This document shows, in pieces, positions 33,702 through 43,002 of a stretch of DNA of 64,000 nucleotides. The stretch's first letter is position 1. Each line of letters opens with the position of its first letter. Origin of the DNA: Paenibacillus algorifonticola (GTDB lineage Bacteria; Bacillota; Bacilli; Paenibacillales; Paenibacillaceae); the NCBI RefSeq assembly GCF_000971975.1, contig NZ_LAQO01000015.1:124001-188000 (forward strand). The letters are read 5' to 3'. Under the pieces are notes generated by a model. That model saw only the letters and a program-made list of their open reading frames with translations, ran no database searches and had not been told where the DNA came from. A program made the translations under genes and the position numbers.

Positions 33702-33751
33702 CCACAATATGTGTAAACCAATACGATAATAGTTGAGAGGAATGACGAATC

Positions 33752-34066
33752 ATGAGCAGATTGAACAATTGGGAAAATGCCGAGCCGGGCGTAAAACGGA
33801 AGATTTTCACACCGGGCGATACGATTATGATGATGGAGGTGCATTTTGAGGAAGGAGCGGAAGGTTATTTGCACAGCCATGTACATGAGCAGTTTTCCTA
33901 CTGCCTGGAAGGACAGCTGGAGTTTTCGATAAATGGGGAAAAGACCGTCATTTCGGCGGGCGAGACGATCTTCATTCCTAGCAATGCCGAGCATGGCTGC
34001 CGCGCCTTGAAAGCAAGCAAGCTGCTCGACACCTTCACGCCGCTTAGGCAGGATTTGATCAATTAA
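33752..34066 (+). CDS. Small cupin protein, KdgF-like
   Basis: A 104-aa single-domain cupin. The motif LHSHVHEQFSYCLEG at about 40-54 supplies the His/His/Gln metal ligands, and NAEHG at about 87-91 supplies the last His. This pattern fits KdgF, which speeds conversion of unsaturated uronates released by lyases into linear keto sugars. GAGAGG lies upstream of the ATG. Position after a heparinase-like lyase gene strongly supports this role, though the cupin fold is used for many reactions, so no symbol is assigned. Confidence 0.78.
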   Translation: MSRLNNWENAEPGVKRKIFTPGDTIMMMEVHFEEGAEGYLHSHVHEQFSYCLEGQLEFSINGEKTVISAGETIFIPSNAEHGCRALKASKLLDTFTPLRQDLIN

Positions 34067-34114
34067 TTAAATTAGGTCGATAATAGAGCGCTAAGCTGAG
34101 TGCACTATGCTGCG

Positions 34115-34164
34115 AGGGTTGTCCCGAAGCCATGATTGATGGCTGAGGGCAGCCCTATTTTATT
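34115..34164 (+). terminator. Terminator at the end of the uronate locus
   Basis: AGGGTTGTCCC (34115-34125) pairs with GAGGGCAGCCCT (34145-34156), with an inner AGCCAT/ATGGCT stem, followed by ATTTTATTTTT. It lies 48 bases past the cupin stop. Confidence 0.8.
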
Positions 34165-34285
34165 TTTATGGAGAAGTGTACAGACTTAAATAATAGGGCA
34201 TGAAGCTAGAGGACAGCGCAGCCGTTCCCAGATTTCTGAAACATTGTGATTTGCGGGTGCGTCTATGGAATTGAGGTGATAGACA

Positions 34286-35077
34286 ATGAATGGGATTAGA
34301 CGAATGAGCCAGACATTAATCCTGATGCTCCTTATACTGACAGCTGTCGGCTGCGGCGGTGGGAGTATCGCGATAGAAAGGGGATCGCCCGAGGTACCCG
34401 AGGTTCAGGTTAAGGCTGCGGGGCCAGAAACCGAGGAACCGGCCGAATCATGTAACGCGATTATCGATTGGGTCGATTTTCTGATGATTAATGGCATCAA
34501 ATATCATTACAACTACGAGGGGTCTGGGAAGGTATCTGACGATCAGCTTGGAGAAAAATTAGGCGAGGTATCTTATATGCTGAACGATCATGCTTGCACG
34601 GATTATGAGGAGAAGGATGGGGATGCCGCCTTTCTGCCAATCGGTACAGCGATCTATGCGATGAAGGGCTACAAACCGGAATTTCGTGTCATAGCGAACA
34701 GCAAAATTTATGAAGTGAGCGATAATCCAAATGCAGCAACGCTGGGACAATTATTCGATATCGAAGGCAAAGTTGATAAAGTTGGTCTGGAAAGTGCCCA
34801 GGATGGCAGTCCGATCGGCGACTTTAGTGCAGAAGCGTCCGCACAATTTATTCAGGAGCTGCTTCCTCTACAACATGTGGGGTTTAATCAGGTTTATGAA
34901 AAAACCAAGCATGAATCCGGTATTTTTCTAAGGGTATACTTGCTGGACGGCACCTCTTTCCGGCTCGTTTATTATCCCGAGGGGAACGGCTTTACTGCCG
35001 GGGCATTCGGAACAGAAAGCCTGAAGACATTAATTATGGAGCAACGGGCACATATCAAAGCAGCAGCAGGCTTATAA
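34286..35077 (+). CDS. Uncharacterised lipoprotein
   Basis: A 263-aa protein with GAGGTGAT before the ATG and a lipobox signal peptide (MNGIRRMSQTLILMLL, then AVGC with Cys at 23), so it is membrane-anchored outside the cell. An acidic spacer follows (about 30-55). The body has a repeat-like pattern of short beta strands (IDWVDFLMINGIKYHYNYE; RVYLLDGTSFRLVYYP). I do not recognise the family. It stands alone between two terminators and has no obvious partner. Confidence 0.75.
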   Translation: MNGIRRMSQTLILMLLILTAVGCGGGSIAIERGSPEVPEVQVKAAGPETEEPAESCNAIIDWVDFLMINGIKYHYNYEGSGKVSDDQLGEKLGEVSYMLNDHACTDYEEKDGDAAFLPIGTAIYAMKGYKPEFRVIANSKIYEVSDNPNAATLGQLFDIEGKVDKVGLESAQDGSPIGDFSAEASAQFIQELLPLQHVGFNQVYEKTKHESGIFLRVYLLDGTSFRLVYYPEGNGFTAGAFGTESLKTLIMEQRAHIKAAAGL

Positions 35078-35157
35078 AAATTGTACCGTCGAAATGGTAT
35101 AAGCACGACTCTAAAAGAGAGTGACCATCCCCTTCAAAGGGACTGGCTTGCTCATGA

Positions 35158-35186
35158 AACCTCCTCCATCGGAAGAGGTTTTTTGG
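35158..35186 (+). terminator. Terminator after the lipoprotein gene
   Basis: AAACCTC and GAGGTTT arms are followed by a run of T residues (GGTTTTTTGG), 80 bases after the lipoprotein stop and just before repeat copy C. Confidence 0.7.
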
Positions 35187-35193
35187 TATGCTA

Positions 35194-35570
35194 GGGCGTG
35201 TAGCAAATGTAAGTGAACCAAATCCTGATAGAAGCCAGCGTCAAACGTATCGCCTCTCCTACCGGGAATATCACACCTCATGAATGTAGACCTACGTACC
35301 GAAAGGCAGCTTCATGCTCTTCGTTTCAAGGGTTTACTTCCTCCGCAAAGATAGACTTGGTGGACACAGGGCGATAACGGATCTCCTGTCCGCTTACAGC
35401 CTGAAATCGGGTCAAAAGCCAGAATAGCGGAACCTCAGTCCTCCAAAAAAGCAGTTAGCGTCGCCAGCTGTAGGGTTTCAGCAACAATCGCAGGTTGCGA
35501 TTCACCAGCGTTGAATCATCAGATGAGATTGACCTCGAATAAGCGCTAAGCAAGCAGCTGGCTGGCTCCT
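35194..35570 (-). repeat. Dispersed intergenic repeat, copy C (inverted, internally deleted)
   Basis: Read on the minus strand it shows GGAGGACTGAGGTTCCGCTA, AAGCGGACAGGAGATCCGTTA and GTGTCCACCAAG as in copies A and B. About 110 bases between TCCGTTATCGCCCT and GTGTCCACCAAG are missing. Its right portion shares GAAACGAAGAGCATGAAGCT with copy A and TTTGACGCTGGCTTCTATCA with copy B, so it joins the two partial ends into one consensus. It lies between convergent genes. Confidence 0.82.
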
Positions 35571-35587
35571 AAAAAAAATAAGCAGCA

Positions 35588-35656
35588 AAAAAATCCCGAT
35601 GAATCGTCAGCAGCAAGAGCACGAGGCTTTTGCTGTTTTTGACGATGCACCGGGAC
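35588..35656 (-). terminator. Terminator of the chemoreceptor gene
   Basis: On the minus strand TCCCGGTGCATCGTCA pairs with TGACGATTCATCGGGA and continues into AGCA/TGCT pairs; a T-rich tail (TTTTTTTGC) follows. It lies 19 bases beyond the stop at 35675. Confidence 0.75.
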
Positions 35657-35674
35657 TGTTCTTTCAACTCAATG

Positions 35675-37693
35675 CTACAGCTTGAATTTATTAATTTGAA
35701 TACGCAGCTTCTCTGCCATATTAGCCAGCTCTGCGGAGGACGAGGCCACTTCCTCCATCGAAGCCATTTGCTGCTCTGCCGCAGCGGAAACATTTTGTGA
35801 TTCTGCTGCAGTTTCACTGGCTGAGTCGGAGATGAGGCGAATGGATTCCACCAATGTGGCTGTGCCGGACACCATTTCACTGGATGCTGTTGATACGCCT
35901 TGAATGCTCGCGGCTACCTCTTGGATAGAAGAACGAATGCGGGTAAATAGCTCGCGGGCTTCTTCACCCGTATGTCTTCCTTCAGCCGCTTGGGTGACGG
36001 TCTGTTCGGAGGCTTGCAGCGTCCGATCAATTTCCAAGCGGATACTTCCGATAAATCCAGCAATTTGCTCCGCTGACTCCATCGACTGCCCTGCAAGCTT
36101 GCGAATTTCATCCGCTACGACGGCAAAGCCGCGTCCCGCTTCTCCGGAGCGTGAAGCCTCAATCGCTGCATTCAACGATAAAATATTCGTTTGGCGGGCG
36201 ATTTGGCTGATGCTGCCCACGACATCGCCGATTTTGCCGGACAAACCGCTGAGCGCATGAATCGTTTGGGCAAGCTCTCCGATGCCTTGCTCCATCTCGA
36301 CCATTTTTCCATTAAGCTGATCCATGGAAGCCGCTCCATCATCGGAAAGATTGGATGCTTCGGAAGCGATATCAGCCGCATTTGTACTATAAGAAGCAAT
36401 ACCATCAATTTGTACAGCGATGCTGTCGGCTGCTTGGCTTCCATCCTGCAAGCTGGATGTTTGGCGTTCCGAGCTTTCGGCTACGACGAGAATGGCTTCG
36501 GAAATGCTTTGCGCGGCACGCGCGCCTTGATCCGCTCCCTCAGCAAGCTGCTTCGCCGAATCCGTTAGCTGCTCGGATAAGCCGTTAACCTCCTTCATCA
36601 ACAGCTGTATTTGGTCGCCAGCGGCATTAAAGGAATGCAGCGCCTTGCTAATATCGGTTTTGCCTTTAACCGGAATGCGATACGTTAAATCGCCTTGCGC
36701 CAAAACATCAATGCCATGTGTTAATTGACGAATCGGATACACAATCCGCAGAGCAATCAGAATTGTCATGATCAGGGCAAGGATGATAATGCCTGAACCG
36801 ACCAAGACGATCAAATTTAGCAAAGTATTGACTGGTTTTAAAATTTCACTTTCTTCCGCGAACATCGTAATGACCCAGTTGAGGCCGGTCACACTCATAA
36901 ACCCAATTTTTTTAGCGCCATTTTCCGTAAAATGAATCGCGCTGGTATTGCCTTGGGTCGCATTTGCGAGAGCCTGATCAAGTGGGGCGATGCCCAGGTC
37001 GGACAGTTTTTTGCTTAATAGATACGTTTCATCAGGGTGCGAAAGGAACGTTCCGTCAGCTAACGTCATGTAAGCTTTTCCGGTCTCGCCGAATTGAGCC
37101 GTGCTGACACCCTGCACCGCTTCGCTAATCGAATAGGAGGCTCCGTAAAATCCATAGGCTTTGCCGTCTTTTATTAAGGGAGCGCCGACAATAACAACCA
37201 TGGTGCCCCTCGTTTTGGAAATAACCGGATCAGAAATGAACGGTTTGCCTTCCTGGGCAAGCTTGATGTAAGGCCGATCGGATAGATCGACGTCCGTATT
37301 TTTGACGTTAACGGCGTTGGCGCCGATTAAATCAAGCGAGAAATAAAGCGATTCAAATTCAGGATGCTGATTATGGGCTTGAATGATAAAATCAAGCTGC
37401 TGCTGCCGATCTGCTTCCACATTGGAGCCTTGCTCAGCGATGACCTTCATAATAGCCTGCTTTTCTACTAAATTGGCATCAATTTCTTTAGCTAGCAAGC
37501 TGGAGTATAGCTCCATTTGTTTTTCGGCTTGGTTTTGGACTTCCCTGGAGGTTGGAACGTAGAAGGTGTAAGAGAGCACGGAGACACAAACGACGATAAT
37601 GAGCAGCGTGGACAATACAATTCTACCTGCGGTCTGACGAATCGAGCCAAGAATGAGCAAATTGCTAATAAAACGTGAATTCTTCAATGGCAT
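35675..37693 (-). CDS. Methyl-accepting chemotaxis protein (Cache-type chemoreceptor)
   Basis: A 672-aa membrane receptor. The first helix is at about 20-43, a double-Cache extracellular sensor covers about 50-280 ([34 protein letters not shown]), the second helix is at about 285-312, then HAMP, then a long coiled-coil signalling domain. The hairpin tip that contacts CheA and CheW is seen as [20 protein letters not shown] and [22 protein letters not shown] precedes the ATG. It is a single gene; the ligand is unknown, although this sensor type often binds amino acids or organic acids. Confidence 0.93.
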   Translation of the reverse strand: MPLKNSRFISNLLILGSIRQTAGRIVLSTLLIIVVCVSVLSYTFYVPTSREVQNQAEKQMELYSSLLAKEIDANLVEKQAIMKVIAEQGSNVEADRQQQLDFIIQAHNQHPEFESLYFSLDLIGANAVNVKNTDVDLSDRPYIKLAQEGKPFISDPVISKTRGTMVVIVGAPLIKDGKAYGFYGASYSISEAVQGVSTAQFGETGKAYMTLADGTFLSHPDETYLLSKKLSDLGIAPLDQALANATQGNTSAIHFTENGAKKIGFMSVTGLNWVITMFAEESEILKPVNTLLNLIVLVGSGIIILALIMTILIALRIVYPIRQLTHGIDVLAQGDLTYRIPVKGKTDISKALHSFNAAGDQIQLLMKEVNGLSEQLTDSAKQLAEGADQGARAAQSISEAILVVAESSERQTSSLQDGSQAADSIAVQIDGIASYSTNAADIASEASNLSDDGAASMDQLNGKMVEMEQGIGELAQTIHALSGLSGKIGDVVGSISQIARQTNILSLNAAIEASRSGEAGRGFAVVADEIRKLAGQSMESAEQIAGFIGSIRLEIDRTLQASEQTVTQAAEGRHTGEEARELFTRIRSSIQEVAASIQGVSTASSEMVSGTATLVESIRLISDSASETAAESQNVSAAAEQQMASMEEVASSSAELANMAEKLRIQINKFKL

Positions 37694-38176
37694 TACTATT
37701 CTCCTTTATATAAAGTGTGTGTCCTATTAATATCGGTTGATACATGCTATTTTATTACTGCTTTTCTCACGTTTTGCTCGTATTTTTGATTTATTTTCAA
37801 TTTCAATATGTAAGCCTTTACAAGAAAAAAGTAATGATACAGGAATTTAATAAATATATAACAGGTGATTTTTGAATTGTTAAGATTTACTAAATATTAG
37901 ACAAGCATTGAAAAAATAGAACAGCTGTCACGGACGTATGCCGCGCGACAATGGGGAAGTTCGCGTTCAAAAGCAAAGGCAGCCCCTAAATGCGGGCTGC
38001 CTTTACCGGGCTGCTCTTCAAACGGATTGACCATACACCAGAAGCAGCCTCCGGCAAACGTTGCTTTTTGTATCACATGATTTCCCCATTTCCTAATGTG
38101 ACTAAATATATTTTTTTATATCTAATTATATTTAATTTTATTATAAAGGCTTGATCCTCACAAGTATATTCAGCTT
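37694..38176. other. A/T-rich intergenic region between chemoreceptor and MFS genes
   Basis: This 483-bp stretch is markedly richer in A and T than its neighbours. It holds the chemoreceptor promoter region and one clear hairpin at 37975-38004. I see no open frame, RNA gene or copy of the window repeats in it. Confidence 0.5.
37975..38004. terminator. Hairpin, probable terminator of the MFS gene
   Basis: AAAGGCAGCCC (37975-37985) pairs perfectly with GGGCTGCCTTT (37994-38004). It lies about 170 bases past the minus-strand MFS stop at 38177, so the assignment is tentative. Confidence 0.5.
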
Positions 38177-39427
38177 TTAAAGCACGCTTTGCTGCTTTTC
38201 CCATAGCGGGCTAAAGCGGCAGCAGACGAACAAAATCAAGTTAATGAGCATAGCCACAAGAAAGACGATGGATGGCGCGGTGAAAACGGAAATCCATCCA
38301 GCCGCCGCGATGGCGAAGGGCATGCCAAGCTTGAACAGCGACCCGGTAATGCCGCTAATCCTCCCGATCAAATGCTGCGGCGTCGTTTCCTGGCGGAAGG
38401 TCCAGATGCAGACGACGCTGATGGTCTCGAACCAGCCGTTTAGAAAAAGCGACGCGCCTAGCATGATGGCAGAGTGGGAAAGATACATCATTAAATAGGT
38501 GAGAGCTAAACATAAGGTCGTTAGCGTAATTAGCGTTCCCACCTTAAGCCTGCGGCGCAGCCAGCTAATGATGAAGCTGCCGAGAAGGCCGCCAACCCCG
38601 GCCGCCGACCATACGAGTCCCAGCTCAAAATTGCTCAGCAGCAAAGCATCCTTGGCATAAAAAATGACCGTTGTATCGACCATGCCTGAGGCGCAATTGA
38701 GGAAAATAACCGTTAACGTAATCAGCCACAATAAGCGGTTGCGGCGCAGCTCGCGCCAGCCCTCCAGCAGCTCTTTCCAAAAGCTTGTATGCCGCTGAGC
38801 CCGCGGCTGTTCATTGGATTTTAGAAATAATAGCAAGATGAAAGCAAAGCCGAACGCCACCGCCGTCACGAACAAACCGTCATGAAGCCGCGGGAGCATG
38901 AGCATAAGCCCCGTCAGTACTGGCCCAATAATGCCGATCAGCGTCGTAATGAAATTGAGCGAGACGTTGGCGGAGGTCAGCAGCTCTGTAGGGATCGCCT
39001 GCTTGACGATCGCTACCCGTGCATTGGAGAAGGCATAGCCGAAGCTCATCAGCAGGAAGCCGCCTGCGTACAGAACATACAGCGAAGGCTCGCTATAGGC
39101 AAGTGCGGCATACAAGCCGAGCAGAACGAGCATTTGCAGCAAAATCGAAGCGAGCGACCAGTTCTTTTTATGCACCCGATCCACTAATACGCCAATGAAC
39201 ACGGCCAGCAATAAGTTCGGCAGAAACTCGATGCCTCTCATCGTAGACATGGCGACGGCCGACTGCGTCAAATCATATAAAATGAGCGGCAGCGCCAGCT
39301 CATAGATTTTATTGCCGAAGGCAATGATACCGCTAGTAAAGAAAAGGATAAGGAAGTTCCGATGGCCCCATATCGTCGTGTGCGATTGCTGCTGCGATAG
39401 GGGAAGACGATTGGTTTTTATGATCAT
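38177..39427 (-). CDS. MFS transporter, divergent from the SgrR-like regulator
   Basis: A 416-aa protein with about 12 membrane segments, resembling the MFS_3 group of exporters. The ATG at 39427 (MIIKTNRLPLSQ) has AAGAGGAGC eight bases upstream; the frame continues to 39580 but would overlap the divergent gene and is rejected. Motifs include FGNKIYELALPLILYDL at helix 1 and VDRVHKKN in the loop after helix 2. In E. coli the regulator SgrR is encoded next to SetA, an MFS sugar exporter; the same gene-pair logic is seen here, so export of sugar or a toxic sugar phosphate derivative is possible but not shown. Confidence 0.88.
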   Translation of the reverse strand: MIIKTNRLPLSQQQSHTTIWGHRNFLILFFTSGIIAFGNKIYELALPLILYDLTQSAVAMSTMRGIEFLPNLLLAVFIGVLVDRVHKKNWSLASILLQMLVLLGLYAALAYSEPSLYVLYAGGFLLMSFGYAFSNARVAIVKQAIPTELLTSANVSLNFITTLIGIIGPVLTGLMLMLPRLHDGLFVTAVAFGFAFILLLFLKSNEQPRAQRHTSFWKELLEGWRELRRNRLLWLITLTVIFLNCASGMVDTTVIFYAKDALLLSNFELGLVWSAAGVGGLLGSFIISWLRRRLKVGTLITLTTLCLALTYLMMYLSHSAIMLGASLFLNGWFETISVVCIWTFRQETTPQHLIGRISGITGSLFKLGMPFAIAAAGWISVFTAPSIVFLVAMLINLILFVCCRFSPLWEKQQSVL

Positions 39428-39461
39428 GCAGGGCTGCTCCTCTTGACCGTATTTATGGATC

Positions 39462-39473
39462 AAAGTATACTTT
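39462..39473. promoter_or_regulatory. 12-bp palindrome between divergent MFS and SgrR-like genes
   Basis: AAAGTATACTTT is a perfect palindrome in the 126-base divergent spacer, and contains TATACT, usable as a -10 box toward the MFS gene. It is a candidate operator of the SgrR-like regulator. Confidence 0.4.
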
Positions 39474-39553
39474 CGAAAAAGACGAAGGAAAAGCGAAAGG
39501 TGTTGATTTTGTTTTTCGCCTTTTAGCTTTTGCCTATTGGAAAAGGAGTCTAA

Positions 39554-41359
39554 ATGGACGTCCACGACTATTACGGCCAATTAAGGAAGCATTATATTGC
39601 CGTGCCGAAACGGCAGCGGTTTGCTGTATCGATGGAGGAGCTGAGCGAGCTGCTTTCATGCACACGCCGCAACACGCAAATGCTTTTGCATAAAATGACG
39701 GAGCTTGGGCTGGTGGAATGGATTCCGGGGCGCGGGCGGGGAAATCTATCGCAGCTGGCTTTTCTGAAATCCTATAGGGAGCTGGCGTTTGCGAAAGCGC
39801 AGGAGCTGGTTGAAAAGGAAAAAATCAATGAGGCATGGAAGCTCATGGAGCAGTTTGAGGATCAAGCGGTTAAAGCCGAGTTCATGGCATGGCTGACCCG
39901 GCAGTTTGGCTTGCGGCAGGATACGGAGGAGAAGGATGTGCTGCGGTTCCCCTTTTATCGGCCTGTCCTACGGCTGGACCCTGCCTATGTATCCCGGCGC
40001 ACGGAATCGCATTGGGTCGAGCAAATATTTAATACGCTGGTGAAATTTACGCAGGGGGCGTTTCAGCCGCAGCTGGCCCACTATTGGGAGAGCAATGAGG
40101 AGCATACGCAGTGGTCATTTTTTCTGCGCAAGGGCGTGCGTTTTCATCATGGGAAGCGGATGACGGCGCGTGATGTTGCTTTTACTTTTAAGAGACTGAT
40201 GGCAAGCTCTCCTGCGAATTGGCAGACCTCGATGATTGAATCGGTTACGATAACCGGAACATATAGCCTCACCATTACGTTGAAGGAGCCGAACGCTTTG
40301 TTTATTCACAGCTTGTGCACGGAACGCTTCAGCATTGTGCCAGAGCATGCGGTCGAGCTGGGGGGAGCGGACGATTTTTCCAGGATGCCAATCGGAACAG
40401 GCCCCTTCCGCCTGACTCGAAATGATGAATCGATGCTCATTGCTGAGGCGAATGAGCTGTATTTCGAAGGCTGCCCCCATCTGAATCGTATTGAAATGTG
40501 GGTGTGGCCGAACTATGAGTCAAGCGGGGAGTGGTCTGTTCCAGCACAGGATTCACAGCTTGCCTATTTTGAAGCGCAGCTAAAGCAGCAGGCGGATGGG
40601 AAGCGGGAGCAGTTGGAACAATTAGAGCAGTTGGAGCAGGGGAGTACCTATTTAGCCTTTAATCTTGCCAAAAAAGGAACGCTGCAGTCGCTTAAGCTGC
40701 GCCAAGCGATTCATTACGGCTTGAACCGTCAGCAGATGATTGCCGACCTGGGCGGCATTCGCGAGCAGGCGTCAACGGGCTTCTTGGAAGATGAGATGGA
40801 TACTGACTATGGCTCCAGCTATGATTTCTCCTATGCTGTACAGCTGGTAAGCGAATCGGGTTACGCAGGCGAAATGCTCAAGCTGTACACGTATGAAATG
40901 CCCAGCAATGAGCAAAGTGCGGAATGGACCCGGCAGGCATGCGAGAAGCTGGGTATTCGAATCGAGATTGGGGTGTTTCCAATTGAGGAGCTGGTGGCGT
41001 GCGCTGAGCATAGGAAGGAAGCCGATATTATTTTGGGCGGAGAGGTGCTTGGAGAGCAGCCGGATATGACGCTTATTGAACTGTATAAGTCGGATACGAG
41101 CTTCGTAGCTAGCGGTCTCCGCCCTGAAGACCGCGCATTTGTCGATGAGCATATTTCATTATGTTTGCGGGAGCAGCAGCAGGAGGCCCGATTGGACATT
41201 TTAATGCGTATTCAAGAGCGGCTCAAACAGCAATTCAGCCTATTATTTTTGCATCATAGCAGGCAGTTGGTCGGCCATCACCAGTCTTTGCAGGGCATTG
41301 CCTTGAATGCCTGGGGCAACATCAATTATAAGGATGTCTGGGTTCGGAGAACGACGTAA
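39554..41359 (+). CDS. SgrR-like transcriptional regulator (HTH plus family 5 solute-binding domain)
   Basis: A 601-aa protein. The N-terminal winged HTH of SgrR type is at about 1-110 (MEELSELLSCTRRNTQMLLHKM, WIPGRGRGN). The rest is a family 5 (OppA-like) binding domain (FYRPVLRLDPAYVSRRTE; WSFFLRKGVRFHHGKRMTARDVAFTFKRL; FNLAKKGTLQSLKLRQAIHYGLNRQQM) without a signal peptide, so it is a cytosolic sensor. AAAGGAG precedes the ATG. The divergent MFS gene is the likely target. A short Glu/Gln/Leu repeat (EQLEQLEQLEQ) occurs near residue 357. Confidence 0.88.
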   Translation: MDVHDYYGQLRKHYIAVPKRQRFAVSMEELSELLSCTRRNTQMLLHKMTELGLVEWIPGRGRGNLSQLAFLKSYRELAFAKAQELVEKEKINEAWKLMEQFEDQAVKAEFMAWLTRQFGLRQDTEEKDVLRFPFYRPVLRLDPAYVSRRTESHWVEQIFNTLVKFTQGAFQPQLAHYWESNEEHTQWSFFLRKGVRFHHGKRMTARDVAFTFKRLMASSPANWQTSMIESVTITGTYSLTITLKEPNALFIHSLCTERFSIVPEHAVELGGADDFSRMPIGTGPFRLTRNDESMLIAEANELYFEGCPHLNRIEMWVWPNYESSGEWSVPAQDSQLAYFEAQLKQQADGKREQLEQLEQLEQGSTYLAFNLAKKGTLQSLKLRQAIHYGLNRQQMIADLGGIREQASTGFLEDEMDTDYGSSYDFSYAVQLVSESGYAGEMLKLYTYEMPSNEQSAEWTRQACEKLGIRIEIGVFPIEELVACAEHRKEADIILGGEVLGEQPDMTLIELYKSDTSFVASGLRPEDRAFVDEHISLCLREQQQEARLDILMRIQERLKQQFSLLFLHHSRQLVGHHQSLQGIALNAWGNINYKDVWVRRTT

Positions 41360-41360
41360 T

Positions 41361-41407
41361 AACCGCTGCCTAGGGCAATCTCAGACAAGCCTATACAGCG
41401 GTTTTTA
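41361..41407 (+). terminator. Terminator of the SgrR-like gene
   Basis: AACCGCTG (41361-41368) pairs with CAGCGGTT (41396-41403), followed by TTTAA, immediately after the stop codon. Confidence 0.7.
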
Positions 41408-41439
41408 AGTGGAGCTGCGTTATATGTTAAGAGCAGCAA

Positions 41440-42045
41440 TTAAAGCGGCTTGCCTGTACGCGCCGCATCGGCAATATTGGGATATAAATGAATGATCTTA
41501 ACAAGCTGTTCCTGCATATAAGCGGGCGGATGCTTAAAGCCGGTTTCAATCCAGTGCCATACGAGGCCTAGTACGGCACTCATACTATAGGTGGCTAGCA
41601 GCTCCCGATCAATATCATCCGTAGGAAAAAGCAGCTCCGCCATTGAAATTTGCTTGAGGACATGAAGCATTTTTTCCTTCATATTGGGCAGCACATCATT
41701 TTTCATCAGAATCGTGTAGATGTTGGAATGCTCGTAAATATGATTGAAAATCGTGACTGCATGGGCAGGCAGCTCACTAACGTTAAAGACCTCTACATGC
41801 TCGTAGGGTGCTCGGAACGATTGCAGCAGTTTGTCGAGCAGCTCGGTCGTAATCTCATCCAGCAGCGCTTCTTTATTTTCATAGTTGGCATAAAAGGTTC
41901 CCCGGTTGTAGCCTGCATGCTCCACAATCTCGGTAATGGATATGGCTTGGAAGGGCTTATCCGCCATCAAGGCGAGGAGAGCTTCCCGCAAGGCGTATCT
42001 GCTTCGAACGATGCGGCGGTCGATTTTTAAATGGTTTTCGGACAT
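41440..42045 (-). CDS. TetR-family transcriptional regulator
   Basis: A 201-aa regulator with HTH at about 12-60 (PFQAISITEIVEHAGYNRGTFYANYENKEALLDEI). The rest is helical and resembles a common Bacillota TetR C-terminal domain. AAGGAGCGG lies upstream of the ATG. The SDR gene is divergent with a 179-base spacer that holds the SDR promoter and a dyad at 42163, so this protein is the likely regulator of that gene. Confidence 0.88.
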   Translation of the reverse strand: MSENHLKIDRRIVRSRYALREALLALMADKPFQAISITEIVEHAGYNRGTFYANYENKEALLDEITTELLDKLLQSFRAPYEHVEVFNVSELPAHAVTIFNHIYEHSNIYTILMKNDVLPNMKEKMLHVLKQISMAELLFPTDDIDRELLATYSMSAVLGLVWHWIETGFKHPPAYMQEQLVKIIHLYPNIADAARTGKPL

Positions 42046-42077
42046 AAGTATCCGCTCCTTCTACCAGTTAGTATACA

Positions 42078-42120
42078 AAAAACCGTCTTTTGTTCGTTAA
42101 CGGGCAAATGCGGTTTTTTT
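42078..42120. other. Hairpin in the TetR/SDR divergent spacer
   Basis: AAAAAACCG and CGGTTTTTT arms enclose TTG-TT-CGTTAACG-GG-CAA, giving a double stem. With A- and T-runs it looks like a bidirectional terminator, but its place in a divergent promoter region suggests a role in insulation or regulation instead. Confidence 0.5.
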
Positions 42121-42125
42121 GCTGA

Positions 42126-42175
42126 TTGTCAGCGGTTTCTACAATTTATTATACTCGAAGTAACAGATGTTCTGT
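42126..42175 (+). promoter_or_regulatory. SDR promoter with palindrome at the start site
   Basis: TTGTCA (42126-42131), 18-base spacer, TATACT (42150-42155). The dyad ACAGA-TGT-TCTGT (42163-42175) overlaps the predicted transcription start, a good position for repression by the divergent TetR protein. Confidence 0.6.
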
Positions 42176-42224
42176 AATGAGCATGTGTTTATTTTATCCC
42201 TGATTCAAGATGGAGGAATGAACC

Positions 42225-42983
42225 GTGAGACTAACAGGAAAAGTGGCTGTCGTAACTGGCGCAGCATCAGGTATGGGTAAAGCGATTGCGGAGCTGTTCG
42301 CAGCAGAAGGAGCTAAGGTTGTCGTCTCGGATCTTCGCGTAGACGCGGCGCAAACGGTTGTTGCGACTATTGAAGCAAGTGGTGGACAAGCGATTGCAAT
42401 CGCTGCCAATGTAGCGAAAGAAGAGGACGTCCAGCAATTAATCGATACGACCGTAGCGACTTACGGGACAGTGGATATTTTAATAAATAATGCGGGCATT
42501 ATGGACAACTTTGTTCCAGCGGGGGACCTAACGGACGAGCTATGGGAGCGTGTTTTCGCTATTAATACAACGGGACCGATGCGTACCATCCGGAAAGTGC
42601 TGCCTCTCTTTACCGAGAAAAAGAGTGGCGTTATCGTCAATGTCGCTTCTGCTGGAGGTCTGCAAGGCTCTAGAGCGGGCGCTGCTTATACAGCTTCCAA
42701 GCATGCAGTCGTGGGTCTTACGAAAAATATCGGGTTCCAATATGCCGACCTCGGCATTCGCTGCAATGCGATTGCACCAGGCGGTGTGAAAACGAATATT
42801 TCGGCGACGATTAATGAGCCTAACCCTTTCGGAGCATCGCGCGTCATGGCAGGCATGGGTCTCAACCCGCGTACGGGGGAGCCTGAGGAAATTGCGAAGG
42901 TTGCTCTATTCCTGGCTTCGGATGACGCAAGCTTCGTCAACGGCACTGTTGTAACCGCGGATGCGGGCTGGACGGCTTACTAA
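42225..42983 (+). CDS. SDR-family NAD(P)-dependent oxidoreductase
   Basis: A 252-aa classical short-chain dehydrogenase. The cofactor motif TGAASGMG is at 11-18, NNAGI at about 89-93, the catalytic Ser in VASAGG, and the Tyr and Lys in YTASKHA. Asp at DLR after strand 2 favours NAD+ over NADP+. The GTG at 42225 follows GGAGGA at seven bases; an overlapping ATG is out of frame. It is regulated probably by the divergent TetR protein. The substrate is unknown; alcohol or sugar dehydrogenase activity is typical. Confidence 0.9.
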   Translation: MRLTGKVAVVTGAASGMGKAIAELFAAEGAKVVVSDLRVDAAQTVVATIEASGGQAIAIAANVAKEEDVQQLIDTTVATYGTVDILINNAGIMDNFVPAGDLTDELWERVFAINTTGPMRTIRKVLPLFTEKKSGVIVNVASAGGLQGSRAGAAYTASKHAVVGLTKNIGFQYADLGIRCNAIAPGGVKTNISATINEPNPFGASRVMAGMGLNPRTGEPEEIAKVALFLASDDASFVNGTVVTADAGWTAY

Positions 42984-43002
42984 GCTTTACAATCACAAAC
43001 AG

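Noticed and set aside
33027-33707. 226-aa minus-strand open frame
   Set aside because: It is antisense to the 802-aa gene, which has a ribosome site and spacing consistent with the operon.
39428-39580. N-terminal extension of the MFS gene
   Set aside because: It would overlap the divergent SgrR-like gene and its promoter, while ATG 39427 has a good ribosome site.
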